From Capnocytophaga sp. oral taxon 878 (GTDB taxonomy: Bacteria; Bacteroidota; Bacteroidia; Flavobacteriales; Flavobacteriaceae), in NCBI RefSeq assembly GCF_002999135.1, contig NZ_CP027229.1, positions 1,933,501 to 1,997,500 on the forward strand: a stretch of DNA of 64,000 bases, given 5' to 3'. The translations under genes were made by a program, and so were the position numbers. The notes below the pieces were generated by a model, which saw only the letters and a program-made list of their open reading frames with translations, did no database searches and was not told the DNA's origin. Positions 49,987 to 59,151 of this stretch are shown piece after piece (within the stretch, counting starts at the first letter, position 1; each line of letters begins with the position of its first letter).

Positions 49987-52900
49987 CTATTTTAGTAAGG
50001 TAACTACTCCTTTCTGCTTTTCTACTCCATCGCCTTCAATTACATAAATGAAGAACAATGAACGTTTGCCTAACTCTTTATAAGCATTAACATCTGGCCA
50101 GTTATTTTGGTAATTAGTGGTCGAAAATATTTCTTTCCCTTCTTGCGAATAGATAGTTACCCTCACACCAGCTTTGCAATACTCATCAGGTATTAACCAA
50201 GTGTCATTAATACCATCTCCATTAGGAGTTACAATATTAGGAATAGCTTTTACCTCGAATACATTAAGCTCAAAAGGCAACTCATTAGTACCTGCGGATG
50301 CACATGATTCTTCTTTCAGAGTGTAAGCACCCATCATATCTTTTGAAGTAATATTTAATGTATTACCATAGAATGAGGTACCATCTGGCTTAACCCATAC
50401 AAAGTTATTACCTCCCTCAGCTACCAACTGCTGACCTACATTCACATCAATCTTTCGCTCACGTGCCGAACTATGTTGGGTTATCTCTCTACCTTTTGTA
50501 CCTGCTGTTGTAATCTGTACTATTTTTAACTGTCCAGTACGATAGTTCTCTATCTTTATATGAGCGCGTTTAGGGCAACCTCCATTGTTAATCTCTAAAT
50601 AGTACTCACCTATTTCGTTAATTACCACTGTAGGTAATTCACTATTTAAAAAGGTATCATTATGGTAGTTTGCACTAGTTACTTTGTACCAACGATATGA
50701 AAAACTATCTGCTACCGATGAGGTAGGGTCAAAGCTATCAGCAGCTACTGTCAGAGTAATAGTACCTCCTGTACATAAAAAGGCAGTACCTTTAGTACCT
50801 TCACTGGTTGATATTTCAAAATCAGGAATTGGAGTGAAAGCTATCACTTTAGGGTCAGATACCTTAATAATAGTCGTGTTATATATTACTCGCACAGCAT
50901 ATTTAGCCGAGTCAGAATTCCCTTCACGTGATACTACCAACTTGGAATCTGTTTCGCCTATTAAGTCATTACCATCTTTTGTCCATTGCAAACTAAAGTA
51001 ACGGAAATCAGCTTTCTTAACTTCTACTTCTTCACCTGTACTGCTTAGTTTTACTACAATACGTTGCAATTCAAGTGTAGTTGCCGAACGTGTTTCACAA
51101 TCAGCTGCCGATACAGCTAAAGTACCTACTTTCAAGCTCTGTATATCAGCTATTGTTTCAAAATAGACAGGTGGAAGGGTAATAGTTTTTCCACAAGTAC
51201 CCATATCAGTAACTTTTGCCTGATAAATATCCACCGAAGTAGGTGCTGTAGTAATATTAAGGCTCCTACCAGTCTCACCAGTAAGTACAATGCCATTCTT
51301 TGTCCATTCAATAGTAGGTGTCTCGATATTAGTAGATACTTGCAACACATTAGTTTTCCCTACAAAAAATATTTCCTTACTCTTAATATCTTCCACCCAG
51401 CGCGCTACTACAGTGTTTTTTTTAACCACTATCGAACTTGAAGTTGCTGGGCAACCACCATTGTTAGCATCTACACTTACGTGAAATACCCCCGATGTAT
51501 CTGTATTATAACTAGTAAGTCCCACTCCTTTTGCTATTTGCACATTATCCTTATACCAAGTATAGGTCGATGAGGCATTAGCTCCCGTAGTTATAGTAAG
51601 AGTAACCGAGCCTTCACAGTATTCTAATTCTGTTGTTCCTCCATTAATGCGTAATGCATTAGTATCTTTCAACAAAACACTTATTTCATTAGATGTTGGT
51701 ATAGCACCATAGTTAGGAGCCGTAGTATTTAATTGATATTTACCATTATCAAGAGCTTTATCAAGAGTAATCTCGTGAGTATTAGTACCTACATTAGCAT
51801 AGGTTCCTGTAGTGTTTGCCTGCCATTGGAAAGTAAAGAACGAGTAGTCCGAAGGGTCTACTATTAGTTCATTACTCCCTACCTGAGCAGTAATTTTATC
51901 TACTGTAAGAGTTATTCTGTCATAAACACAGTCTTCATAAGCACTCTTAGTTTTAATACTCACCTTGAAGTTATCTGGCTGCGTAAGTTCGTGTTCAGGT
52001 GAAGTAACTGTAGCTGCACAGCTACCTCCTTGTGTTACTTCTACTTTATACTTACCTGCTGCATTAGCCGTATAAGTTGCTCCTGTCTCTCCGCTTATCT
52101 CATTACCATCTTTAAACCATTTATAAGTAGGAGCTTGGGCTGTAGTACTTGCCGTGAAAACACGTGTTTTCCCTGGCATTAACACATTACCTCCTGTAGT
52201 GCTTATACTTGCAGTTATATTATCTGATCGGGTTATTTTTACCTTATTTGATTTTACATCACAATTACCTCCACTACCCACTTGCACATAATATTCACCA
52301 GCCAAGTTGTCAGGGGCCAAAACTGTATAAGTATTTACATCTGTTTCTCCTAACTTGGTTGTTCCTCTATACCAATAATATTTACTGCCCGATATAGGAG
52401 GCGTAGCTGTAAGGGTTATATTCTCATTAGTACAAACTGCCGTAGCCGAACTACTTAAAGTAACCGTTTGGTTACCCGACATTACTACGGTAATATTAGC
52501 TGAACGTGCATTAGTTGAGCCCGAACATTTAGTACCATAATCTACAACTGCATAATATACTCCTCCTTCACTTACCGTAAAAGTAGGCGCAGCATCTTCT
52601 GCCAACAGCTCATCACTTCCTGTCGAGCCTGCTGGTTTTTGTTTGAACCATTTATATTTGTAATTATCTGGCTTAGGGTTATTAGTCGATGGCACTACCT
52701 TCACTTCTTGTGTATGTCCAGGACAAAGTGTTACATTAGTAGGAGCTACTGTAATACGTGAACTAATTGCCTGATAATAAACCTCTATCTCTTCACCTGT
52801 TTGCTTATTGCCGCCTCCGTTATCTATTTCCCAAGTCGCTATTTTCTCTTGCGCCGGACTTGTACTACGCACACGTATTTTGTACTTTTTGCCTTGTGTA

Positions 52901-53223
52901 TTGTTTGGAAAACTAAAACTTACTGGCACAGTACTAGTGAAATTCTTATTGCTAACTGTTTGCAATACTGTAGGATTCGCACCAAACTCACCATTTGAAT
53001 CCGATAATTCTACAATGAATTTGTTATCTGCATTCGCAAAAGGTGGCGTCCACGAAATAGACAAAGTAAAACTATTAAAAGTGGCACGCGGACAAGCATA
53101 GCCTTGGAAGCCTAACTTAGCCGCCGATAGCCTCCCTTGTGTTTGGGCATATCCACTGCTAAGCATTGCTACACAGGCCAATACCGTGAGAAAACTATGA
53201 ATAAAATAACTTTTTACTTTCAT
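49987..53223 (-). CDS. Large secreted Ig-like adhesin with T9SS type B sorting domain
   Basis: A 1078-residue exported protein (signal ACVAMLSSGYAQ). It has about ten Ig/PKD-like modules of 80-110 residues, each with a Cys and a YxWxKDG or YYAVVDYG strand (KWFKDGNEISGETGATY, YTWYKDNVQIAKG, YYLEINNGGCPKRAH). The end (IPNIVTPNGDGINDTWLIPD, then RVTIYSQEGKEIF and KGVVTLLK) is the gliding-motility-associated C-terminal (type B) sorting domain used by the type IX secretion system. It probably stays on the cell surface together with the PorP/SprF protein. It is transcribed with it from the promoter at 53299. Confidence 0.9.
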   Translation of the reverse strand: MKVKSYFIHSFLTVLACVAMLSSGYAQTQGRLSAAKLGFQGYACPRATFNSFTLSISWTPPFANADNKFIVELSDSNGEFGANPTVLQTVSNKNFTSTVPVSFSFPNNTQGKKYKIRVRSTSPAQEKIATWEIDNGGGNKQTGEEIEVYYQAISSRITVAPTNVTLCPGHTQEVKVVPSTNNPKPDNYKYKWFKQKPAGSTGSDELLAEDAAPTFTVSEGGVYYAVVDYGTKCSGSTNARSANITVVMSGNQTVTLSSSATAVCTNENITLTATPPISGSKYYWYRGTTKLGETDVNTYTVLAPDNLAGEYYVQVGSGGNCDVKSNKVKITRSDNITASISTTGGNVLMPGKTRVFTASTTAQAPTYKWFKDGNEISGETGATYTANAAGKYKVEVTQGGSCAATVTSPEHELTQPDNFKVSIKTKSAYEDCVYDRITLTVDKITAQVGSNELIVDPSDYSFFTFQWQANTTGTYANVGTNTHEITLDKALDNGKYQLNTTAPNYGAIPTSNEISVLLKDTNALRINGGTTELEYCEGSVTLTITTGANASSTYTWYKDNVQIAKGVGLTSYNTDTSGVFHVSVDANNGGCPATSSSIVVKKNTVVARWVEDIKSKEIFFVGKTNVLQVSTNIETPTIEWTKNGIVLTGETGRSLNITTAPTSVDIYQAKVTDMGTCGKTITLPPVYFETIADIQSLKVGTLAVSAADCETRSATTLELQRIVVKLSSTGEEVEVKKADFRYFSLQWTKDGNDLIGETDSKLVVSREGNSDSAKYAVRVIYNTTIIKVSDPKVIAFTPIPDFEISTSEGTKGTAFLCTGGTITLTVAADSFDPTSSVADSFSYRWYKVTSANYHNDTFLNSELPTVVINEIGEYYLEINNGGCPKRAHIKIENYRTGQLKIVQITTAGTKGREITQHSSARERKIDVNVGQQLVAEGGNNFVWVKPDGTSFYGNTLNITSKDMMGAYTLKEESCASAGTNELPFELNVFEVKAIPNIVTPNGDGINDTWLIPDEYCKAGVRVTIYSQEGKEIFSTTNYQNNWPDVNAYKELGKRSLFFIYVIEGDGVEKQKGVVTLLK

Positions 53224-53298
53224 TTTTTCTTTTCAAAATTAAAAAAAACATTGCTACATTGTTACTGAGAGTCTTGCTTTTGAACTCTATAAATCGCA

Positions 53299-53329
53299 CA
53301 AAAGTACAAAAAACTACTATTACAGCCAA
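53299..53329 (-). promoter_or_regulatory. Promoter of the adhesin-PorP operon
   Basis: TACTTTTG (minus, 53299-53306) and TTG (53327-53329), spacing 20, with a leader of about 70 nt. The remaining 53330-53555 gap is AT-rich with no other feature. Confidence 0.75.
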
Positions 53330-53555
53330 ATACAGGTCATAACTCATCCCTCTCCCTATGTTATCAATCTCTTAAAACAAAAATAATGCCACAATCTTAA
53401 TACCCTTATTATCAATATTTTTCAATTTCAAAAACCTTCTTTTACCTCAAAATCTCCCTTATGTTATTTAGCTAAAATTTAATAACTAATTAAGAATAAT
53501 TTAACGGTTTAACCTCTGTTATTTATAAACTGAGGCTCTCTAAAGCTTCTCTATG

Positions 53556-55154
53556 CTAAAAACTATTACGTTTGCGCAATACTGCATATAAGAAGATAAA
53601 AAAACTCAAAAAATAACTAATGCGGGCTATATAATCTCCCATTGCCACATAAAAGGTAATCTCTTCGTTCAGCGCAATAGTACCTTTTAAGCTGCCTTGC
53701 GTGTCGTATGGCAATGTTTCTAGCACATCTCCTCTACTATTAATAAAGCCTGAAATACCCGTATTGGCACTGCGGGCTACACTCCTACGGGTTTCTATAG
53801 CACGCAAACGCGTATAACTAAGTAACTGCTTGTGTCCTTGGGTATTACGCCACCAAGCATCATTGGTAAGTACCGCCAAAAAGTTCGCTCCTTTCTTTAT
53901 GTAATCAGTCACAAACTCCCCATAAATACTTTCGTAACAAATAATAGGCGCCGCTTTCCCTTCGGTATGTACTCCCGCAAAAGCAGTCCTTTCTGCCTGA
54001 GTCGTTTTAAGGGCTACTGTCCCTCCTAAGTTGATAAGCGTTTCTCCCAAAATAGGTTTTAATATTTGCTGATAAGGAAAATTCTCTACCGCTACTACCA
54101 GCTTGCTTTTATGGTATAAGGGAAGCTCCTGTGTCTCTCCATTTAGCAAAAATGCCGAATTGTAATCGTTATACCATATCCCGTACTTGGGCAGATAATT
54201 ACTCTGCGAAGTCGTGAGTGCTTTATCTGTCACAAAATCAATCATTGCCGTACCTACTACCCAATTCAACTGCGGATACCGAGCCGTAAAAGCGCGTAAC
54301 TGCTGTATTTCTATCTTTTCCGACAACTCGTGTAGTTTGATATTATCAGCAAAAACAGTCTCTGGTGTAATGATAAAGTTTACATCCTTATCCATCTTTT
54401 TTGCCGAAAGTTCTACCAACAAGTCTGCAACTTGAGTATTGGTAAGGGCATATTTAGCATCATAAGGGTCGATATTAGGCTGCAAAACGATAGCAGTTAC
54501 AGTCTTCTTGCCCTTTTCAGTATAGTTAGCGTATATAAAATAAGAAATAGTAATAGGAACAGCCACCAAAAGCATCATTACGCCTACTTTTTGCGCCAAT
54601 AGCTTCCTGTTTTTAGTCTTCAGATAGCTATCTACAGCCAAAAAAGCAACAATATTCACTATCCAAACCCACAAAGTACCGCCAAAAGTCCCCGTATACT
54701 CATACCATTGTATCCACGTAACTTGCTCCGAGAACACATTACCAAGGTTCAGCCAAGGCCACGATACATCCCATGTAAGGTGAAACTTCTCAAATGAAAT
54801 CCATATCACTGCCAAGAAGATGAGAGCCACTTTGCGCTGCATCCTTTTGGCCACTATGTGATATAGAAGGAAGGTAATACTCATCAGCAAGGTATTAGCA
54901 AGTATGGCAAATACAGCCCCCACTTCGGTCGAATACCATATCCACCAAGTTGTAGGAATATTCCATACCAAAAAAGCTAAATAACTAAGGACGAATACCT
55001 TGCGCTTAGTATGCTTATAGTCTTGCCTAATCTTTGCCTCTACCAGTAATAAGGGCACTAAGGCTATAAATATCAGCGCTGCAAATCCGTAGGTCACCCA
55101 CGATCCTGCCAATAATGCGCCTGATAATATTGAAAGAAGTACTAATTTTTTCAA
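53556..55154 (-). CDS. lnt: Apolipoprotein N-acyltransferase
   Basis: The inner-membrane enzyme adding the third acyl chain to the N-terminal cysteine of lipoproteins. It has 532 residues, with about seven hydrophobic helices in the first 200 and at the end. The periplasmic nitrilase-like domain carries the catalytic triad: Glu in FIITPETVFADN, Lys in ELPLYHKSKLVVAVENFP and Cys in APIICYESIYGEFV. The many lipoproteins in this window are its likely substrates. It has no neighbour within 300 bases. Confidence 0.95.
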   Translation of the reverse strand: MKKLVLLSILSGALLAGSWVTYGFAALIFIALVPLLLVEAKIRQDYKHTKRKVFVLSYLAFLVWNIPTTWWIWYSTEVGAVFAILANTLLMSITFLLYHIVAKRMQRKVALIFLAVIWISFEKFHLTWDVSWPWLNLGNVFSEQVTWIQWYEYTGTFGGTLWVWIVNIVAFLAVDSYLKTKNRKLLAQKVGVMMLLVAVPITISYFIYANYTEKGKKTVTAIVLQPNIDPYDAKYALTNTQVADLLVELSAKKMDKDVNFIITPETVFADNIKLHELSEKIEIQQLRAFTARYPQLNWVVGTAMIDFVTDKALTTSQSNYLPKYGIWYNDYNSAFLLNGETQELPLYHKSKLVVAVENFPYQQILKPILGETLINLGGTVALKTTQAERTAFAGVHTEGKAAPIICYESIYGEFVTDYIKKGANFLAVLTNDAWWRNTQGHKQLLSYTRLRAIETRRSVARSANTGISGFINSRGDVLETLPYDTQGSLKGTIALNEEITFYVAMGDYIARISYFLSFFIFLYAVLRKRNSF

Positions 55155-55499
55155 TTTATAAGTTTTAAAATATCACGTTTAATTTACCAATTTCTGCCTG
55201 TTTTAATCCTCCTCTCCCTCTTGCATCTGCTCCCTAAAACAGTCCTTTTCTATTCTCTACAAAGTCGGTATTGCTTTCATTACTAATCTCATAACAACAC
55301 CTTCCCCCTACGAAAAGCAAAATTAATACTTTTCCCCGAATTACCAAAATCTTCACCTCTCCTTCTCAGCCCAAACCCTTCCTATTCTTTTGCCCTACAA
55401 TAAGTTCAAATTCCACAATTATATATTGGGGAAACATCTGCCCTGCCTCCAAATTTATCACATCCCCCCTTTTATCTTTTATCTTTTACCTCTTACCTC

Positions 55500-55767
55500 T
55501 TCCCCAAATTGCGAATAATGCAAAAATCCCTTCCCCCACCCTATTCCCTATCTACTAACTCCTTTCAACTGATAATCAACCCATTACACCCCTGCCCTCT
55601 CACCTCTTATCTCTTATCTATTACCTACTTTAAACGAACGAATAACGAAGGATAAACGAACTATAAACGAAGTATAAGCCTTAGCTACCTGATAATCAGC
55701 CTCTAAATACCTAATCTTTCACTTTGCCAAATCCGCAACAAAATCCCCCAATTCTTACATTTTTCTC
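55500..55767. repeat. Composite intergenic repeat, copy F (reverse orientation)
   Basis: Blocks: AAATTGCGAATAATGCAAAA (about 55505-55525), CTGATAATCAACCCATTACACC (about 55568-55590), pyrimidine-rich TCTTATCTATTACC, the core of 11-base units (55631-55677), CTGATAATCAG (55690-55699), and TTTGCCAAATCCGCAACAAAA with TTACATTTTTCTCAC (55723-55770). It lies in the 55155-55851 gap, whose other sequence is pyrimidine-rich and featureless. Confidence 0.72.
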
Positions 55768-55851
55768 ACTCTTTTCGCATTTCCTGCCTATTTTTCTCAC
55801 CCCTATCCCCTAACTCCTACACCCTATCTCCTACCCCCTATCTCCTATCCC

Positions 55852-57855
55852 CTAACTCCTACCTAAAAGCCCTTCCCATTTCCTGAGTTCATTCCTATAG
55901 CTTGCTGCCTTCTCAAAATCAAGACTTGTAGCGGCCTCAGTCATTAGTTTTTTATAGCGTTGTATCTCTTTTTGTATCTGTTCATCAGTGTAGTACTTAG
56001 CCTCTTCCTCTGCCGCCTGTCTATTAGCAAAAGTAGGGTCGTAATGCACCTCACTTATCACACTTTTAGCCAAACTATTCTCTATCTTCTTTTGTAGCGG
56101 TTTAGGCTCTATGTTATGAGCCTTGTTGTAGTTCATTTGTTTTTCTCTCCGGTAGTTCGTATCGTCTATGGTACGCTGCATACTATCGGTTATCTTGTCG
56201 GCATACATTATCGCTTTCCCGTTCACGTTACGCGCGGCACGTCCCACCGTTTGGATTAGCGAACGTGTCGAACGTAAGAAACCTTCCTTATCAGCATCCA
56301 AAATCGCCACAAGTGATACCTCTGGCAAGTCCAACCCCTCACGCAGAAGGTTCACCCCTATAAGCACATCAAAAAGCCCTTTGCGCAGGTCTTGCATAAT
56401 CTCCACTCGCTCCAAGGTATCTACATCACTGTGAATATAGCGGCATCGCACCCCTATGCGCGCAAGATATTTACTTAGCTCCTCTGCCATCCGCTTGGTA
56501 AGGGTTGTCACTAGCACCCGCTCATCTTTCTCTACCCTTAGATGGATCTCTTCCACCAAGTCATCTATCTGGTTATTGCTTGGGCGCACCTCTATTTCTG
56601 GGTCTAATAAGCCCGTAGGGCGTATCACTTGCTCCACATAAGCTCCTCCTGTCTGTTGTAGCTCGTAATCTGCCGGCGTAGCACTCACGTAAATCACTTG
56701 GTTTTGCAGCGCCTCAAACTCTTCAAATTTCAGCGGACGGTTATCCATAGCCGCAGGTAACCTAAATCCGTATTCCACAAGGTTCTCTTTCCTACTGCGG
56801 TCTCCTCCGTACATAGCATGCACCTGCGATACCGTTACGTGGCTCTCATCTATCACCATCAAAAAATCATCAGGAAAATAATCTATAAGGCAGAACGGAC
56901 GCGTACCGGCTTCTCTACCGTCCAAATAGCGTGAGTAGTTCTCAATACCCGAGCAGTAACCCAGTTCTCGTATCATCTCCAAGTCAAATTCCGTGCGCTC
57001 TTTCAGCCGCTTAGCCTCAAGCCCCTTACCCGAAGCCTCAAAAAACTCTACCTGCTTCACCAAGTCTTGTTGTATGTTCCATATCGCTTTTTGCAATATA
57101 TCTGGCGATGTAACAAACATATTAGCAGGGTAAATATTAAGCGTCTCATAGTGGTCTAATATCCTGTTTGTCATAGGGTCAAACTGCTCTATCTCTTCAA
57201 TTTCATCACCAAAAAAATGAATCCGAAAAGCATTGTCATCATACCCCGGGAACACATCTAATACATCTCCTTTTATCCTGAAGTTACCGTGTTTAAAGTC
57301 AGCCGTAGTACGAGCGTAAAGACTCTGCACTAGCCTGTGCATCAGTTTAGTACGCGGTAGCACATCCCCTTGCTTAATGCTAATTACGTTTTTCTGAAAC
57401 TCAATAGGGTTCCCAATACCGTAAAGGCACGATACCGAGGCAACCACCAGCACATCCCTACGCCCCGAAAGCAATGCCGAAGTGGTACTCAGCCGCAGCT
57501 TTTCTATCTCATCATTTATCGAAAGGTCTTTCTCAATATACGTACCCGTTGTAGGAATATAAGCCTCCGGTTGGTAGTAATCATAGTACGATACAAAGTA
57601 TTCCACAGCATTATTTGGGAAAAAAGCCTTAAACTCCGAATACAGCTGCGCCGCAAGAGTTTTATTATGTGCCAATACAAGCGTCGGACGCTGAATCTTT
57701 TCCACCACATTAGCAATAGTAAAAGTCTTCCCCGAGCCCGTAACACCCAGTAATACTTGGTATTTCTCATCACGTTCAATACCCTTTACCAGCTGCTTTA
57801 TTGCCTCTGGCTGATCGCCCGTAGGCGCAAAATCCGAAACTATATTGAATTTCAT
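55852..57855 (-). CDS. uvrB: Excinuclease ABC subunit B
   Basis: The damage-verification helicase of nucleotide excision repair. It has 667 residues: Walker A LGVTGSGKTFT (36-46), the beta hairpin region YDYYQPEAYIPTTGTYIEKD, helicase motifs LMVIDESHVT and VSATPADYE, motif VI QTVGRAARN and a C-terminal UVR domain (AATSLDFEKAASYRNEL) that contacts UvrC. All are intact. It stands alone with a promoter at 57929-57959. Confidence 0.98.
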   Translation of the reverse strand: MKFNIVSDFAPTGDQPEAIKQLVKGIERDEKYQVLLGVTGSGKTFTIANVVEKIQRPTLVLAHNKTLAAQLYSEFKAFFPNNAVEYFVSYYDYYQPEAYIPTTGTYIEKDLSINDEIEKLRLSTTSALLSGRRDVLVVASVSCLYGIGNPIEFQKNVISIKQGDVLPRTKLMHRLVQSLYARTTADFKHGNFRIKGDVLDVFPGYDDNAFRIHFFGDEIEEIEQFDPMTNRILDHYETLNIYPANMFVTSPDILQKAIWNIQQDLVKQVEFFEASGKGLEAKRLKERTEFDLEMIRELGYCSGIENYSRYLDGREAGTRPFCLIDYFPDDFLMVIDESHVTVSQVHAMYGGDRSRKENLVEYGFRLPAAMDNRPLKFEEFEALQNQVIYVSATPADYELQQTGGAYVEQVIRPTGLLDPEIEVRPSNNQIDDLVEEIHLRVEKDERVLVTTLTKRMAEELSKYLARIGVRCRYIHSDVDTLERVEIMQDLRKGLFDVLIGVNLLREGLDLPEVSLVAILDADKEGFLRSTRSLIQTVGRAARNVNGKAIMYADKITDSMQRTIDDTNYRREKQMNYNKAHNIEPKPLQKKIENSLAKSVISEVHYDPTFANRQAAEEEAKYYTDEQIQKEIQRYKKLMTEAATSLDFEKAASYRNELRKWEGLLGRS

Positions 57856-57928
57856 TTTATTTTTAAAAGTTAAAGCGTCAGACCCTCATTCATCAGTCCA
57901 ACCTGTTAAACCAATCTATCTATTTTTG

Positions 57929-57959
57929 CAAAAGTACTGTTTTTCACCGAAATAGCCAA
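57929..57959 (-). promoter_or_regulatory. uvrB promoter
   Basis: TACTTTTG (minus, 57929-57936) with TTG (57957-57959), spacing 20. No LexA-type operator was recognised. Confidence 0.7.
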
Positions 57960-58065
57960 ATTAAATTAACCCCTCCCACCCTCTCTTACCTCTTACCTCA
58001 CCCAGTACGCACCCTCCCCCCACATTACATCTCCACCTGTCCCCTAACATACACCCCTAAAAAAT

Positions 58066-58096
58066 TTTGCACTTTTCAAAAATTATCGTATCTTTA
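58066..58096 (+). promoter_or_regulatory. Promoter of the DksA-like gene
   Basis: TTTG (58066-58069) and TATCTTTA (58089-58096), spacing 19. It lies inside the longer open frame and so decides ATG 58154 as the start. Confidence 0.7.
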
Positions 58097-58153
58097 CGCC
58101 CCAAAAACAAAGATACATTATCTAATAACTTAATAACTAACATACTAACAACT

Positions 58154-58531
58154 ATGGACGAAATCAGAGTACGCTATTCCGACAAAGATTTAGAAGAGTT
58201 CAAAGCTCTTATCGAAGAAAAAATAAAAAAGGCTCAACACGACCTTGAGCTCATCCGAAGCTCGTATATGAACACCGCCAACAATGGCACCGACGACACT
58301 GCGCCTACCTTCAAAGCCTTTGAAGAAGGTTCTAAAGTCACTAGTAAAGAGGAAAATACAGCCCTTGCTATACGCCAAGAAAAGTTCATACGCGACCTCA
58401 AAAACGCCCTTATCCGTATCGAAAACAAAACCTACGGAATATGCCGCGTAACCGGTAAGTTAATTGATAAACGCCGACTAATGGCCGTACCTCACGCTAC
58501 CCTAAGCATCGAAGCTAAAAATATGCAATAG
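58154..58531 (+). CDS. TraR/DksA-family protein
   Basis: A 125-residue protein with a coiled-coil hairpin (KDLEEFKALIEEKIKKAQHDLE) and a C-terminal zinc-finger-like part (KTYGICRVTGKLIDKRRL, AVPHATLSIEAK). DksA binds the secondary channel of RNA polymerase and works with ppGpp. Of the four zinc cysteines only the first remains (CRVT in place of CxxC, and Ser/Ala at the second pair); as far as I know Flavobacteriia relatives share this, so it is probably a lineage trait. Start: ATG 58154, chosen by the promoter. It lies five bases before the Crp-like gene. Confidence 0.9.
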   Translation: MDEIRVRYSDKDLEEFKALIEEKIKKAQHDLELIRSSYMNTANNGTDDTAPTFKAFEEGSKVTSKEENTALAIRQEKFIRDLKNALIRIENKTYGICRVTGKLIDKRRLMAVPHATLSIEAKNMQ

Positions 58532-58535
58532 CACA

Positions 58536-59099
58536 ATGGAATTAGTCGCGTATCTAAACGCCGAAACCCATATCCCTACAGAAACACTCTCCCCCTTGGT
58601 ACACAATCTCTTTGTACGCCAAGAGGTAAAAAAATACGACCTACTACTAAAAGCAAAAAGCCACTCGCAAAAACTGTTTTATGTAGAGGAAGGATTGTTA
58701 CGCGCCTATTACACCAAGAAAAAAAAAGACATCACCCATAATTTCTTTATGGAAAAGATGTTCTATTTACCAGTCGAAAACATTTATTATGGTCAGCCCT
58801 CACCCTTCTTTTTAGAAGCCTTAGAAGAAAGCACCGTATGGGTAGCCACTTTCCCCGAGGTAGAGCGCGTAGTCAATGAGCACCAAGAACTCGAGCGATT
58901 AATGCGCTTATTACTCGTTTCAGCTATCAAATCACTCACCGAACGACTCTACACTCTCAAATTTCAAACCGCCCAAGAACGTTATAATTTACTACTAAAA
59001 AACTATCCTCAAATTCTTCTTCGCGCCCCCTTAGGGCACATCGCCTCCCTTTTAGGAATCACCCAGCAAACCCTAAGCGTAATCCGAGGCAACAAATAA
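58536..59099 (+). CDS. Crp/Fnr family transcription regulator
   Basis: A 187-residue regulator with an N-terminal cyclic-nucleotide-binding-like domain (KLFYVEEGLLRAYYTKKKKD, FFLEALEESTVWVA) and a C-terminal helix-turn-helix (LGHIASLLGITQQTLSVIRG). The ligand residues typical of Crp are not obvious. It is close behind the DksA-like gene, so the two are likely co-transcribed. It is unrelated in detail to the Crp-like protein at 10166. Confidence 0.9.
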   Translation: MELVAYLNAETHIPTETLSPLVHNLFVRQEVKKYDLLLKAKSHSQKLFYVEEGLLRAYYTKKKKDITHNFFMEKMFYLPVENIYYGQPSPFFLEALEESTVWVATFPEVERVVNEHQELERLMRLLLVSAIKSLTERLYTLKFQTAQERYNLLLKNYPQILLRAPLGHIASLLGITQQTLSVIRGNK

Positions 59100-59151
59100 A
59101 CATAGTATTTAAAAATACATTCTTATCCCACAATTAAAACTTCTTAAAACT

